Below the pieces are notes generated by a model. That model did not search any database. It was not told where the DNA came from and saw only the letters and a list, made by a program, of their open reading frames with translations. Of a stretch of DNA of 64,000 nt, positions 21,290-33,191 are shown in pieces. The position numbers and the translations under genes were made by a program. The DNA is taken from positions 620,001 to 684,000 of the forward strand of contig JAHGAU010000026.1 of NCBI GenBank assembly GCA_019925105.1, in the 5' to 3' direction. This stretch comes from Niebla homalea. Lineage: Eukaryota > Ascomycota > Lecanoromycetes > Lecanorales > Ramalinaceae. Numbering within the stretch: the first letter of the stretch is position 1; each line of letters starts with the position of its first letter.

Positions 21290-22396
21290 ATGGAGGCTGA
21301 CTCGTTCGTCCAGATTCCGTGTCTCAATCAAGACAGGATGAACTGACTGTATCTTTCAATTCTTGTACAGTATTTAATTAATCTTCGGCCTATCTGTTTT
21401 GATAGGCTTGCAGCGTTGTCTGCGTTTCCGACTACGGTGGTGCATTCGAAGTCGGACGATGACTGAGGTAGAGGTGACAACGCTCCGAGGCTTTTACATG
21501 ACAAAGGCACCAAGATTTCGATTCTTCAAGACCATTTTTAAAGCTAATGATGCAGACGCCTCTGCAACACACGAAACCAGGCACTACCACGAAAATGGCT
21601 TATAGGCCCGTGTAAGGACGGTCATGGTAAAGCACCATGGGATAGCATGGACGCGGATGAGGGAAGCTATACACGAGCTAGAGTGCTGCAAAAGTATTGG
21701 TATTCGATACCCTGGAGCCCAGGAGGATAACATAGGGGGCTAGCAAATGGGCGCATGGAAAAGGGCGCGGGCGCAGTCCTTACTAGCCAGAGCGTTAAAG
21801 AAGCTGAGGGTACCTCCCCCGCATCTCAATCCGATGGAGGAAAAAGGAGGCTCCTCCTGGACATACGAAGCCTGGCTGGAGTCAAGATTTGGCCGCCGAC
21901 ATTAGTCCTTTTTGAGAAAGACAATACAACAAGTTCAAAACTCATTGAGATGATGCTTTTTGACAGGTCGTTCTCTCTTTTAATCTGTAGACATCTGAGT
22001 CTTGTGTCCGTGAAGTAACACTTCCAAAATTCAGGTTTGCGACATCCAAGGAGCAATGACTTTCACTCCTCAGACCCATGTAAGGACAGGACCTTGAGGA
22101 CTCCATATTGAAGACTTGAGTAGACCTAAACAGGATTAGCCTGGGCCAAGATTGTCCTTTGGATTTGGACGCTAAGCTCCTTCTTCTCCACAAGTTCAAC
22201 TCGGTCAATTCAACATCGCATGGAGACAACAACTTTGCCATCTTTACCGACGAGTTCATTGACCTAGCTCACCTTCCCCTTATCAACGTCGTCTCCGTTC
22301 AAGCCAACGATTGCCAGCCTAAGAGGTCACTTTCACGAGGGAGAATCTTCAAACGCGAGAACTTCCTGATTCCAAACAATCCATCATCCTTTGTAG
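21290..22396. other. Intergenic region before the WHI2-like gene
   Basis: About 1.1 kb holding the 3' end of the disordered-protein gene and the promoter and leader of the next. The open frame at 22159-22461 is probably leader. An ATG at 22056 followed after 24 bases by GTAAGG could be a first exon joining at 22397, but the intron would be 317 bases, long for this genome. Confidence 0.4.
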
Positions 22397-24153
22397 ATAT
22401 ACCCAACAACCGGCGCATTGTCTACCACACGTGCCTCCACCGACGGCTCGTCCGTGTCTGACAAGCTCTCCTTTCGCTCCTCCGTAGCTCCTTGCGACCC
22501 TGAGCCTGAGCGCGAGCCCGAGCCTCCCTATTCCGAATCCCCTCTTTTCCCACAACCTTCACCAGCCTCTCAGCCACTGTTCCCTCAGCAAGCCCCTCCA
22601 CCTTTCTCGTCCTTATACTTCCCGCCTCAGAGGACCCCGAATCAACTCAAGGCTGCCATCACTGAGCCGGCACCCAACCCACCCCCGCCCTTCACATCCG
22701 TCCCCCACAGGCCGAAGAGACTGATCCTGCTCACACAGGACCAAGCGCAGCCGAAGCCGACACCAAAACTGCTGCATCAGCAGAGAACAGAGCCGAGTGC
22801 AGCAAAAACGCCGAAGAGGCGGAACCGCCACCTCCCTACACCGAAGGCTTTAGTCCGCTTGACTCCTTTACCTACGTCATGGCCGCAGCTGGTGGGGCCG
22901 CCAGTATCATCACACAGGTGCAGCAAGGCGCGCCGCCACCTGTGAATACACTATCTGGTCCGACTTCCCCCTCCATATTCGGGCTTCCGAAGCTTGCAAG
23001 CTAATCTGTCGCAATGACGTGCAGATGTTTCTGGGGATGAGCATATAACCTTGGACTTGAGGTATGCATCTATGAGTACATCATGAAGGCCATTGCTCAC
23101 GCCACTATATCAGAGGCACCAAGTTTACCCTTTCGAGGGATGAACTGCTCACATTACCCGAATTCGTCCTGCTCTCTCTCTTTCCCAACGGTCTTCTTCC
23201 TGATGGCCACATGAACAATTCATTCCACGAAGGCGGGGACGTGTACCAAGTCGATGTGAGGAGAACATCCCTCAACCTTACCTTGAAACCTGGATACTAA
23301 GTCTCGGCCCTGACCCAGTACGATCCAAAATCGCTGCAGTACATGCTCGGATTCTTCCGTGACGTCGCTTCCACCATCCCCAACGACCCCTCACCATCAG
23401 TGTCGCCATCCGCTGACCAAAGTCACACCACCAACAGCTCCTCTGATCCATCCTCGAGTAATTCTGCAAGGGACATGTTACAAGACCGAGCCGGCATTAT
23501 CGTCCTCCGCGAGGATCTTGACTTCTATGTCATACCCCCAAAGGCTGACATTGAGGGGCCGCAAATGGTGGAAGTCAAGAGAGCAGCAGGCAAGGCTTTG
23601 CTGGAGCAGAATGGTATATTCAGCGGTCTAAGGCGGAGCGAGGAAAGTGGGACCACGGAGCAGCATCTGATTGAGATGTTGACGGCAGGGTACGTTTGCT
23701 TATCTAGAGCTTCATCTCAGCAGTAGGCGTCTGATCTGACGCTGACCCCCTCTTTCCTGAATAGCGGCTTCAACAACGAAGATTCGTGGGGCCATCGGGC
23801 ATCAGAGCCCCAAAAGGCTGTCATCTGCTCCTTGGCATTAGCACGCCTCCGGACAGACATCAAAGGCAACGATGCGTCCGCGGCAACCAACAATAGCGCG
23901 GTGGGCATGGCACAGAAGCTTCTGCTCTTCTGGAGGAAACCGGCGAGGAGGTGTTGGTGGGAAGGGGTGGAATTGTTGGACGTGGATGGGGTGGAGGGCA
24001 AGCTGAAGGTTTGGATCAGGCGGGTTTGGACCTTAGAAATGGTAGGCTCGCTCCCTCTCAACGTGCCTCTCCTGCCCCGACTGGGGAAGCGAACTTTTAA
24101 TGAATATCTTGGCTGATTGCTGGTCTTTGCAGAGTGTGATTGGACTACGGTGA
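22397..24153 (+). CDS. WHI2-like BTB-domain protein (5' end uncertain)
   Basis: Yeast Whi2 acts with Psr phosphatases in stress signalling and in restraining TORC1. Well-supported exons are 22711-22957, 23025-23061, 23114-23255, 23319-23699, 23765-24041 and 24133-24153. They join in phase and encode a BTB/T1-like core: EHITLDLRGTKFTLSRDELL, LPEFVLLSLFPNGLLPDG, VDYDPKSLQYMLGFFRDVA, then GFNNEDSWG and the terminal VWTLEMSVIGLR. The 5' part is unclear. The acidic Pro/Ser-rich reading frame at 22397-22710 lacks an ATG and is in a different frame from 22711 onward. An intron from 22484 (GTAGCT) to 22710 would join them in phase, and a further upstream exon would supply the start. Confidence 0.8.
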
Positions 24154-24463
24154 TGCGCTTGGCTGTTCTTTAGCGTGTACTCTCTGGATATTCACTCCAA
24201 ACGCCCCTTTGCAAAGGTCATTTCTTGAAATACAGATGTGTCCTTTATTGTCGCTTGACCGGTGGCGCATTCAATCTCACAAATGCTTCGTGGCACAACA
24301 GGGACCCATGAGTTATACAGCATATGCGTCCAGCCCTACATGATTGGAGTAAACTCAATTTGGACGCTGAAGGTCGTTCGAAAGCTGAAAGTAAGGTCGG
24401 GGAGGGGGGGCAGTGGTTCGAGAAGGGATTGTTGAATATTTGTATGGTCATGACATCGGAAGC
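24154..24463. other. Tail-to-tail spacer between WHI2-like and GPATCH1-type genes
   Basis: This is 310 bases between converging stop codons; only 3' UTR and polyadenylation functions are expected. Nothing else was seen. Confidence 0.45.
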
Positions 24464-26788
24464 CTAGTCTCCGTCATCTTCACTACTATCACTTCCAAAT
24501 ATCGCCTTGAAGATCGCTTCCCCTGGCCTTTCCCTCTCCAGCGCCTCATTTCGTTCCGGATCGATCGCTGGACGATCGCCGGCAGCGCCCTCATCACCAC
24601 CATCACCACCTCGCTGCTCTGTCCTTCCCTCGGCTACACTTTCCTGCTTTCCCACAGCAGACTCACTCCCCTCCTGCCCCCCTCCACTCACCAACCCGAC
24701 ACTTCTGATCCCCATCCCCATCCCCATCCCTCCTCCTCCACCAGCAGCACGACCCATCCTCAACTCATCCATGTCCCGTTTGCCCACCAGCTCCAACCGC
24801 TTCTGCGGCAACGCCGACGAGTGCTGCTTCTCTGCTGACGTGGTAGTAGCGCCGCCATCGGGGGCGTCACCGGGATCTACGGCCACATGCTCGGGCGGCT
24901 TGACGTTGAAGCGCTTGCACAGCAGGCGGGTGGGATACCAAGTCGTCACGCTGCGGGTGAGGGGCCCGTACATCCCTGCCGCGGCGGCTTCTTCGGCGGG
25001 GGTCTTTGTGGGCTTGTTATCCGCGGGCTTTGTCAATAAAGGTCCATCGGCGCCACCGGTTTGTGAATCACTATTATCGCTGCTGACCTTCGGTGCGGAG
25101 GAGGTGCTGCTGCTGCTGGTGAAGCGGGCAGCCATGCTGCCGGTCATGGGCTTGAAGATCTGCGCGGCGTGCGCGAATTCGCGCATTTCTTTTGCCCAGT
25201 CCTCGTTGCTCGCCCCTTTCGCCCGCTCGGGTAGCGTGTCCCGTGGCAGGAGCTCGGCTTGGGTTTGGAGGTAGGACCGGTAGCGGGAGCGTTTTGCTAG
25301 GTCTTCGGCGTACGGCATCCAGCCCGCAATGCCGCGGCCGAGAGCTGTGGCGGCTGTTTCCTTGGGAAGGGAGGGGATGAGGGAGGTGAGAGATTTGGGT
25401 GCGGACGAGGAGGCGGATTGCGGAAGTTGCGAGGCTTCACTGAGGGCTGGAGGAAGGTGGTCGTTGTTCGTGGCTGTTGCGATGCGGGAGCGAGCGGAGG
25501 GAGTGAGGAAGTCGAATACCGATTTGCCGGGGAGTTGGGCTTCTCCAAGGAGCGCGGCTCGAGATTTAGGGGAGAGCTTTGATGCGGCGGCGACGGCCGC
25601 TGAGGATTTGTAGTCTGATGGATTCGCCGAGGTCATGGACGTGGCTGCTTTTGAAGATTTCCAACCCTCGGGTACATGGGGAGGAGGGAACTTTCCATCT
25701 AGAGAGTGTATGGAGTTCTGGGGGTCTGTGTCTGTTGATAGTACAAATCCTGCGATTGGGAGGCGACCGTCGTGACAGCGCCGGAAGCCTGGATTGCCTT
25801 TGGTGGCATTTGCTTTTTTGGATATGAAGACTGGCTTGCTATTGAGGAGGGGGTTCGATGAGGTTTTGGCTGGTTCGGGCTTCTTTTTCTTCTTCTTGTC
25901 GCCTCCAATGACGCGATTGTATGAAATGCGAGGTCCAATGGCATAGGGATCTTCATCGTCCGAGCCGTTGTCGTTCAGTATGCCCATCCCAAAGCCACCC
26001 TTTCCACCAATATCTTTCTTCTTGACCTTATTGCCATTCGCGTGAGCACGGAAGGTCACTGGTTCAGCACTGTCCTCTTCCCCACCGTTCTGGTCGGCAG
26101 ACTTTTGTTCTGCTGTTGGTCTGGACAGTGCCTCCTCGTTCTCAAACCCAAGACCTTTCCTATCCGTTTTGCGACTGAAGGAAATCATCGAGGAATTCTC
26201 CGGAGCAAATGAACGGCTTTCGGTCTGATCCTCGCCTTGCCCATCCTCCAATCTGGCCTTCCTCTTCACTTTAGGACCGACACCCTGGCCTTCTCGCCAT
26301 CCCATCTTCTTCAGCAATTTGACACCCATTGTCTCACCAGTTGGCCTGAAGAGATCCATTAGTGAATCCTTCTTACCCTGATCATCCCCGCGTGAGCCTA
26401 GACCAGCGAATGTGTCATTTGTCTGCAATTTTTGGGCTTCTTCAGCCTCGGCCAGGTCCTCTTCATCCATGTAATCCTCCGCCTTTTGTTGCGGCTTCTG
26501 TGCATCTTTGTGACGATTCGAGCGGGACGACACAAAGGTGGAGGGTGTCCATCCTTCTTTAGATCCGACTGTATTAAAATATCCGGCACTGAAGCCACCT
26601 GTAAAGGCCCCATGCAGCCTCTTCCGACCTTGGTCATCAGTGACGTCCTGCTTCCATACAGGTACATATGAGCCGTCATCGCGGACTTGAGGATCTAATG
26701 GAGGTAGAGGTGTTCCGTAGATGACGTAGGGAGATTGCTGGGCTTGGAGGTCTGCCTCGAAGGTCGCCCGAGATCTTTTGCCAGCCAT
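24464..26788 (-). CDS. G-patch protein of the GPATCH1/TGH family
   Basis: An intronless gene for 774 residues. The N terminus has the family block TFEADLQAQQSPYVIYGTPLPP and LHGAFTGGFSAGYFNTVGSKEGW, followed by TPSTFVSSR, diagnostic for the GPATCH1 (DUF1604) family. The G-patch follows near residues 150-190 (GVKLLKKMGWREGQGVGPKVKRK), a short glycine-rich motif that activates DEAH helicases in splicing. The middle contains RCHDGRLPIAGFVLS. The C terminus is low-complexity and ends in an acidic tail (FKAIFGSDSSEDDGD) as in homologues. Human GPATCH1 associates with late spliceosomes. A nuclear splicing role is inferred from family, not shown here. The start is the first ATG of the frame. Confidence 0.93.
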   Translation of the reverse strand: MAGKRSRATFEADLQAQQSPYVIYGTPLPPLDPQVRDDGSYVPVWKQDVTDDQGRKRLHGAFTGGFSAGYFNTVGSKEGWTPSTFVSSRSNRHKDAQKPQQKAEDYMDEEDLAEAEEAQKLQTNDTFAGLGSRGDDQGKKDSLMDLFRPTGETMGVKLLKKMGWREGQGVGPKVKRKARLEDGQGEDQTESRSFAPENSSMISFSRKTDRKGLGFENEEALSRPTAEQKSADQNGGEEDSAEPVTFRAHANGNKVKKKDIGGKGGFGMGILNDNGSDDEDPYAIGPRISYNRVIGGDKKKKKKPEPAKTSSNPLLNSKPVFISKKANATKGNPGFRRCHDGRLPIAGFVLSTDTDPQNSIHSLDGKFPPPHVPEGWKSSKAATSMTSANPSDYKSSAAVAAASKLSPKSRAALLGEAQLPGKSVFDFLTPSARSRIATATNNDHLPPALSEASQLPQSASSSAPKSLTSLIPSLPKETAATALGRGIAGWMPYAEDLAKRSRYRSYLQTQAELLPRDTLPERAKGASNEDWAKEMREFAHAAQIFKPMTGSMAARFTSSSSTSSAPKVSSDNSDSQTGGADGPLLTKPADNKPTKTPAEEAAAAGMYGPLTRSVTTWYPTRLLCKRFNVKPPEHVAVDPGDAPDGGATTTSAEKQHSSALPQKRLELVGKRDMDELRMGRAAGGGGGMGMGMGIRSVGLVSGGGQEGSESAVGKQESVAEGRTEQRGGDGGDEGAAGDRPAIDPERNEALERERPGEAIFKAIFGSDSSEDDGD

Positions 26789-27633
26789 GGTTGGAGGACG
26801 GAGACATAGTCAGCCAGAATTGGAATGTGAGGAACAATTTCAGAAAAGGATGCAAAAAATGTGGTGAGAAGTTGTATATAAGGTTCAAAGATATAAGATA
26901 TGATGAATTGACATATCAACGGCTTTTGGATTATATAAATAAGGCCAAGCATCCCCATCCCTGCAGCTCCTTGTGGCTGGTTGGTCCTGGTTGGTCATGT
27001 CACCATGTCCCCTTTCACTTTTCAGCCTGGCGTCCAATTGTACGAATTATTTCATTCATATTTTCATTATCTCGCTTTCGCCTTCTACTAGCACATCTAT
27101 TGCGCACATCCTCCATCCCACCTCACACGTGCACGCGACGGCTGACCCATGCCTGGAGATCACTGGGGAGGAAGGGAAATGACATCCTGATGTTATTTTC
27201 CAGAATGCTCATTCACCAAGAAGCATCACTTCGCTACCTCGCCGCATTGACCTGATCGCGTTATTCAAGCCATCACTAACCCCTCCAAGTCCACCTCGAC
27301 CTCCTACAATTGTCATCCTACTGGCCCCCCGCTTTCGAAACTGTTGGGACCACGACAAGGTCATAAATTTCACCCTGCGAAAAGTCCATCATCTCGCCGT
27401 GGCTGTTACTAGTTCTACTGAGCATTCGCTGCAAGCCGCTGGACCGAGCACCTCCAAGGCCATGAGCAACTGTACCTCGCTGCAAGGAAAGAGCTGTTGA
27501 GTCAAAGCACAAAGGTCAACATAGCATTCTCCAGGATTCCCACCAACTAAGCGGTCGCGCGTTGAGACCCTTGGAAGGGGAAGCTACAAGCTACTACCTA
27601 TCATCCGTCGTCGCTTCCTCCGCCAAAGCCACC
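26789..27633. promoter_or_regulatory. Divergent promoter between the G-patch gene and KIN1
   Basis: This is 845 bases between divergent start codons. It is pyrimidine-rich on the KIN1 side. The KIN1 ATG sits in an excellent context (GCCACCATGTCG). Small open frames show no recognisable content. Confidence 0.5.
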
Positions 27634-30600
27634 ATGTCGACTTCCACTGCCTCACCCTCCCTAGTGCGCAGCACCTCCCGCAGACAGCCTTCATACAATA
27701 CCACTCCACCCGAGAGAATCCAAAGATCTGCATCAACAGTCACCAAACCTGCATCATCCACCGCTGGAGTTGCACGCTCTACTTCGCAATCCTACGCCCG
27801 ACCGGCCTCGTCACATCAGCCTCATCTTGCAAATGTCGCTCGAAGAGACCATGAGACCTCCAACTTAGCCCGCCCTTCATCTTCCTCTCGTCGCAGTGTG
27901 GATCAGGAGAGATCATTCGCACCTCAAGCCCCCCCCAAGCGGACTGAATCTACCCGGGATTCCCGTCGAACCTCGTCACGGCCCAGTCATTCTCGGGATC
28001 AGTCCCGAGTCTCTGACGCGACCACTCTTGCCGATCCTCAACCCATTCAACCTCCACCAGCCACAAGGATGCAGCCGGACGGTAATGCACCCGGGAGTAG
28101 TGGGTCCGCCAAGAGAAGGACGACAGTAACCGCCCAAACGGGGCAGTGGACCCTAGGCAAAACCATCGGAGCTGGAAGCATGGGGAAAGTGAAGATCGCA
28201 AAAAACATCGAGACCGGAGAACAGGTTGCCGTCAAGATCGTCCCCAGGCAGTCAACGGACGAGCATCGCAGTGATCGCGAGCGAGAGCGGGCGGATCACT
28301 CCAAAGAAGTCCGGACGGCAAGGGAAGCGGCAATTGTCACCTTGCTGAATCACCCCTATATATGTGCAATGAGGGATGTCCAGCGCACGAATTACCACTG
28401 GTACATGCTCTTTGAGTACGTCAATGGTGGTCAGATGCTTGATTATATCATCTCCCACGGGCGATTAAAAGAAAAACAGGCTCGCAAATTTGGCCGCCAG
28501 ATTGCTAGTTCACTTGACTATTGCCACAGAAATAGTATCGTTCACAGGGATCTGAAGATCGAGAACATCCTGATCAGCAAGACTGGAGATATCAAGATCA
28601 TTGACTTTGGCCTAAGCAACCTCTTTTCCCCACGAGCTCACCTGAAGACCTTTTGTGGCAGCTTGTATTTTGCCGCCCCCGAGTTGCTGCAGGCCAGACA
28701 GTACACAGGCCCTGAGGTCGACATATGGAGTTTCGGTATCGTTCTTTACGTCCTGGTGTGTGGCAAAGTGCCGTTTGACGATCAGAGTATGCCACAATTG
28801 CATGCAAAGATCAAAAGGGTGTTGTCGATTACCCGACCTTTCTTTCTCCTGGTCAGTTTTCACCGATCCGCCAATGCTGGGGTTCCTGCTAACCAAGCCA
28901 ACAGAGTGCAAGAATCTGATATCTCGTATGCTTGTTACGGATCCTCGGCAACGCGCCCACTTGGGTGAGATCCTCAATCATCCGTGGATCACCAAGGGCT
29001 TCAATTCTCCTCCTGAGAATTACCTACCTCATCGAGAACCCCTACAGCTTCCCCTGGACCCCAGGATCATAGCAAAGATGACTGGCTTCGACTTCGGACC
29101 ATCCGACTACATCACCCGTGAATTGACGAAAGTGATCACATCTGACGAATATCAGAACGCAGTCAGAAACAATGCACGGGAACAAGCTGTCCAGGCTTCG
29201 GGTGTAGAACCGAAGAGGGGCGTCTTCAATTTCTACAAGCGGAGGAACTCCATGTCCAGTCGGGATACTCTTCCCAACTCTTCAACGGAAGCCGTGCAGT
29301 TGGGTACCGATCCAGTCAACGCCTTCAGTCCGCTCATCTCTATATACTACCTGGTGAGGGAGAAGCAGGAGCGGGAACGAATTGAAGCAAATCCTGGTGC
29401 GCTGGCGATGCCCACCTCACCTGGAGAAAAACCGCTCAAGTTGCCCGATCTACCTGCCCCGGAGGCCGCTTATACCAACGTGTCAACATACGAAATGGCG
29501 GGAGAGAAGCCTACAGGTGGCCGGACCAGAGCCAGATCAAGGACGCAAGGAGAGGACGACATCGTGGAGAATCTCAAGCGTGTCAATCTCAATGTTCCCC
29601 CTGCTCATGCAAATCCTGGCGCTACCCCACCACCACAGCAAGTGGGGAAGAAGGAAAGCTCCGGCATGGGCATCCTGCGAAGATTCAGCACAAGGCGCGG
29701 CAAGGACTACCACCCGAACAAATCAGAGACTCAGCAAGCTCCTTCATTCCAGGTGCAGCCCCCTTCAGAAATGACAGATACGACGCCACGCAAAAGCTTC
29801 AGTGTGAGGCGTTCCCGCAACCGCGATCGAGCACCTGCACCGTTGCTCCATCCTGGCGGTAGCACACCGCATCAGGCAGGCCTTTTGACTCCCACCTCCA
29901 ATGAGACAAGGTCCAAGACTGCCCATGCTATCAACCGATCAGCAAGTGTCAATTCTGCAGATTATCGTCAAAGGCAACCTCGCAGGGGTGTTTCCGAGGG
30001 TCAACCAACTACTACCAGCCTTGAACCTCCACTTACAAGCGGATCGGACAGATCAAGCGTCAGTGCTGACTTCAGGGCCAAGCCTAGCGCACCTGCTTCC
30101 GATGAACAGAAATCGGCGATACCAGCGCGTGCCGCAAGTACGGCAAGCAAACCTGCCGGCTATAATAGAAGGGAAAGCATGCAAGTCAGACGGCCACGAC
30201 GAGAAGGAAATCAGCAGGCCGATGTGCTGGAGGAGACTCGAGAAGACCCGGCCGCCAACTTTGACAACCCTGACAACAAGTCTGTCGAGAACATAAGACC
30301 TGTTTACCTCAAGGGCCTGTTCAGTGTTTCGACCACGAGCAGGAAGCCGCTTCCGGTCATACGGATCGACATAGTACGTGTTCTTAACCAACTCGGCGTC
30401 TCCTGGGCCGAAATCAAAAGTGGCTTCTCATGCGTACATACCCCCAGCATTGACCTCAGCAAGGCTGTAGACAACAACAGAGCTCCAAGTCCCGAGATGA
30501 CAGCAATGCAAAAGAGGAGAATTAGCTTCGCCGGAGGCTTTAGGAGCGGCGACCGCCATGCAGAGGAACCCGAAAAGGTCCACCGAAAGTCGACTATCCG

Positions 30601-30940
30601 CAGAAAGGGTCCCCCACCGGCGCCAGCGGCTGACACGTCTTTCACAGCTTCCTCGGGCTCGGAAAGCGACCTTGCTCGTGGCACTGGGATGCGCCGGCGT
30701 TCTCCTCGGCACGTCCCCCGGAGTGGGGACAACGACGGTGAATGGCCGAATGTGGCGGCCGGAGAGACGACGACTCATGTGCAGAACGATCTGGGGGAGA
30801 ATATGATTCTGAGATTTGAGATCTTTATTGTGAAAGTGCCACTGTTCAGCTTGCACGGTATTCAGTTCAACAAAGTGCATGGTGGGACGTGGCAGTACAA
30901 GGAGATGGCTCAGAAGATTGTGAATGCGTTGAAGTTGTAA
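27634..30940 (+). CDS. KIN1: Ser/Thr kinase Kin1 (PAR-1/MARK family) with apparent frameshift
   Basis: Kin1 kinases act at the cell cortex in polarity, exocytosis and septation. Exons are 27634-28851 and 28905-30940. A Ser-rich N terminus of about 170 residues precedes the kinase domain: [57 protein letters not shown] and [16 protein letters not shown]. After a long linker the KA1 domain closes the protein ([34 protein letters not shown]). Oddity: upstream frame reads HAKIKR to 28818, but the expected continuation [21 protein letters not shown] is in the next frame from 28821. One G is missing in the GGG run at 28817-28819, and the exon sum (3,254) is not a multiple of three. It may be a real mutation or an assembly error. 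Confidence 0.92.
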
Positions 30941-31959
30941 GCTATGGAAAGAGGGGGCGCCCAATATTTGACTTTTCACGTATGCGATGATCACTGTTAC
31001 CAAGGATGGAGAGAGGAAGGATAGAGTCGAAAACGACTCTGGAAGAGAGGTGGAATCACAAGAATATACTGCGAGCAGGACTCCGCAGACAGTCTTGCAT
31101 GACGACCGGCTATCATGAGCTGAAATGTGAAGTGGAAAATGACAACTGGCTCCGTGATGGTTTCTTCTTTCTTGTCACTATTCCCAAGTCTCTGACTTGC
31201 GGATAGTGCTTTGCTTGTATTTATCCGGTTAGATGGTTGCGGGAAGCCTTTGGTCAAACGTTTCCTTTCGATCCTTTTAGCTTGGAGGAGGCCCATCTGC
31301 AGAGGGATGAGGGAGGTATGCTTTTGATCTGGAGGTAACCTGGTTATTTTCATAACAAGCCCGCAAAAGTCCATAGTCGAGCAAGGTTGCTCGCCAATGA
31401 AAGAGCCGCATCCGGACCACGTTCTCAGGGATCAGCCTAAGATGACGTTTCGACCTTTCTGATTCTTACCCAGATTCATTAATTGTGATTTTCTACCTAT
31501 CATCCAAAATTTTCGATAAAGTGCGGACTTTGAATTTTCGATAATCTAATCTGGGATCTGAGTTCGTCTTAATCTATCCGTCCTTGCTTCACAACTGAAT
31601 GGATAAGAACTTTGAATCCCCCCTTTCTTCTCGAAACACCCCCCCGCCCTGGCCGGTACTAAAGATGGCAAAATGGATCGATCCCTGGACCTCGCCCGCC
31701 CTCCCGCTGCTACTCCGCCTATACTCAACCAAAATCGGGGGGGGTGTACCGGGATGGCTGGCAGGATTGGCTTGGGTGATTTGGTGAGACGTACCCTCCT
31801 CCCCTCACCTTGCCTTATTAGAGAAACAATGGCATCCCCACCTTGGAGCTTTCGCCGCACGTGGATGGCCGTCAATTGCACGTGCGCTGAACGGCCGTTC
31901 AAGCTTGAGAAAATATTGGGAAAGGTGGAAGGATGGCTTGGCGGATGGAGATAATTCAA

Positions 31960-31989
31960 TGTGTGTGTGTGTGTGGGTGTGTCTGTGTG
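31960..31989 (+). repeat. GT microsatellite
   Basis: An interrupted (GT)n tract of about 30 bases in non-coding DNA between KIN1 and the GH47 gene. Confidence 0.85.
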
Positions 31990-33141
31990 ATTACTGGTCA
32001 GCCAAGCTTTTTTCGAGGTTTGTTTTCAAAAGTGAGTCGGGTATAACAATTGTTGAATGGGGGGTTGTTTCCGGATGGGGAAACGAATCGCCTGCCCCAT
32101 CTCTCCGTTGATGAGAAGCCAAATTCGATCATTTTCAATCGATCCCTGGAATATATATATATACTCATTTGCTTCGGGAAAAACGTCTGAGATAGTCCCC
32201 TTTACCTGTAGAGGCCAGATAGGGACAAAGTCTGCTGTTAGTATGTGTCTGGGTGTGTGTGAGTAAGAAATCATTGAGTCGATGTCAACAAATGGCAAAA
32301 TCTGGAAAAGACCTCAAAGCTGTAGAATTGGCCGGTGTCGAGGACGCCGGATGCCTCGATCCATCCGTGGATTTCTCACACCGCGGGGGGCCGACGAATG
32401 GTTTGGGGTCCTGACTAGATCGCATTGGGACGTTTTGGGGAGAGGATTTTGGATGTTGGCAGCATGAAGGCTTTGGGTGCTGACTAATAGAAGGATATCT
32501 CTTGGGCTGGTACCCGAGAGTAAGTCAGCTGGTTGGGGTGGCTAATGAGGATGCATATTGCAAAGTGCAGGGGGGGAGTGGGTTTCGATGTAGACGAGCA
32601 GGACTCTGCGGATGATGTAGTGGGTATCTAAAGGGGTTGAAAGTGGTGGGATATGATTGGATATTCGGGGAGCGCCACGGCATGGGACGTAGAAGAAAGA
32701 GTTAGGGGAATGAGGGAGCGGTGTTGTGGGATCGGGAAAGGGCAAGCATTAGGACGCCCCAATCGGAAAGCTATGGTCGTGAAGATTGGATCAACATTGA
32801 CCAATGATTATGCGAGCCAGGACCAAAGGGAGGTATTGATATACTACGCCTTTGCTTGTGGCTTCAAGAAAAACGATACAAGAAGGAAGAGCATGTCTTA
32901 AAGCCAGAGATTCAGAGGGGCGCAACAGCTACATAGATCGTTACCCGGTATTTAACCTGGGGATTTTTCTTGATTATCGTTGAGCCTTCCAAAAGGAGCG
33001 AAGCTAACCCAGTTACAATACCAAGCTATTTCATTGACTTGTCTTTAACTCAGTGCCTTAAAACGAGTGGTTGTCTCGATTGCTAATGTTGGGGAAAAAA
33101 GGGGCTGAGCCACCAGTCCGCGACCTCCACTTCAGCGCTCT

Positions 33142-33191
33142 GAGGCTGTGATCCTTGTAAAACGACGAGGCTGTGATACTTCTAAAACGAC
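33142..33191 (+). repeat. 25-base tandem duplication
   Basis: Two copies of a 25-base unit lie directly side by side (33142-33166 and 33167-33191), differing at two positions. Each begins GAGGCTGTGAT and ends TAAAACGAC. The repeat is downstream of the GH47 stop codon, possibly in its 3' UTR. Confidence 0.85.

Noticed and set aside
24507..25274. 255-codon plus-strand open frame opposite the G-patch gene
   Set aside because: It is a shadow of the Ser/Ala/Gly-rich C terminus of the minus-strand protein; no motif is visible.
27562..27633. Longer KIN1 start at 27562
   Set aside because: That position is TTG, not ATG; the ATG at 27634 has an excellent initiation context.
31546..31959. 137-codon minus-strand open frame between KIN1 and GH47
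   Set aside because: The composition looks random, no domain is seen, and it ends beside a microsatellite.
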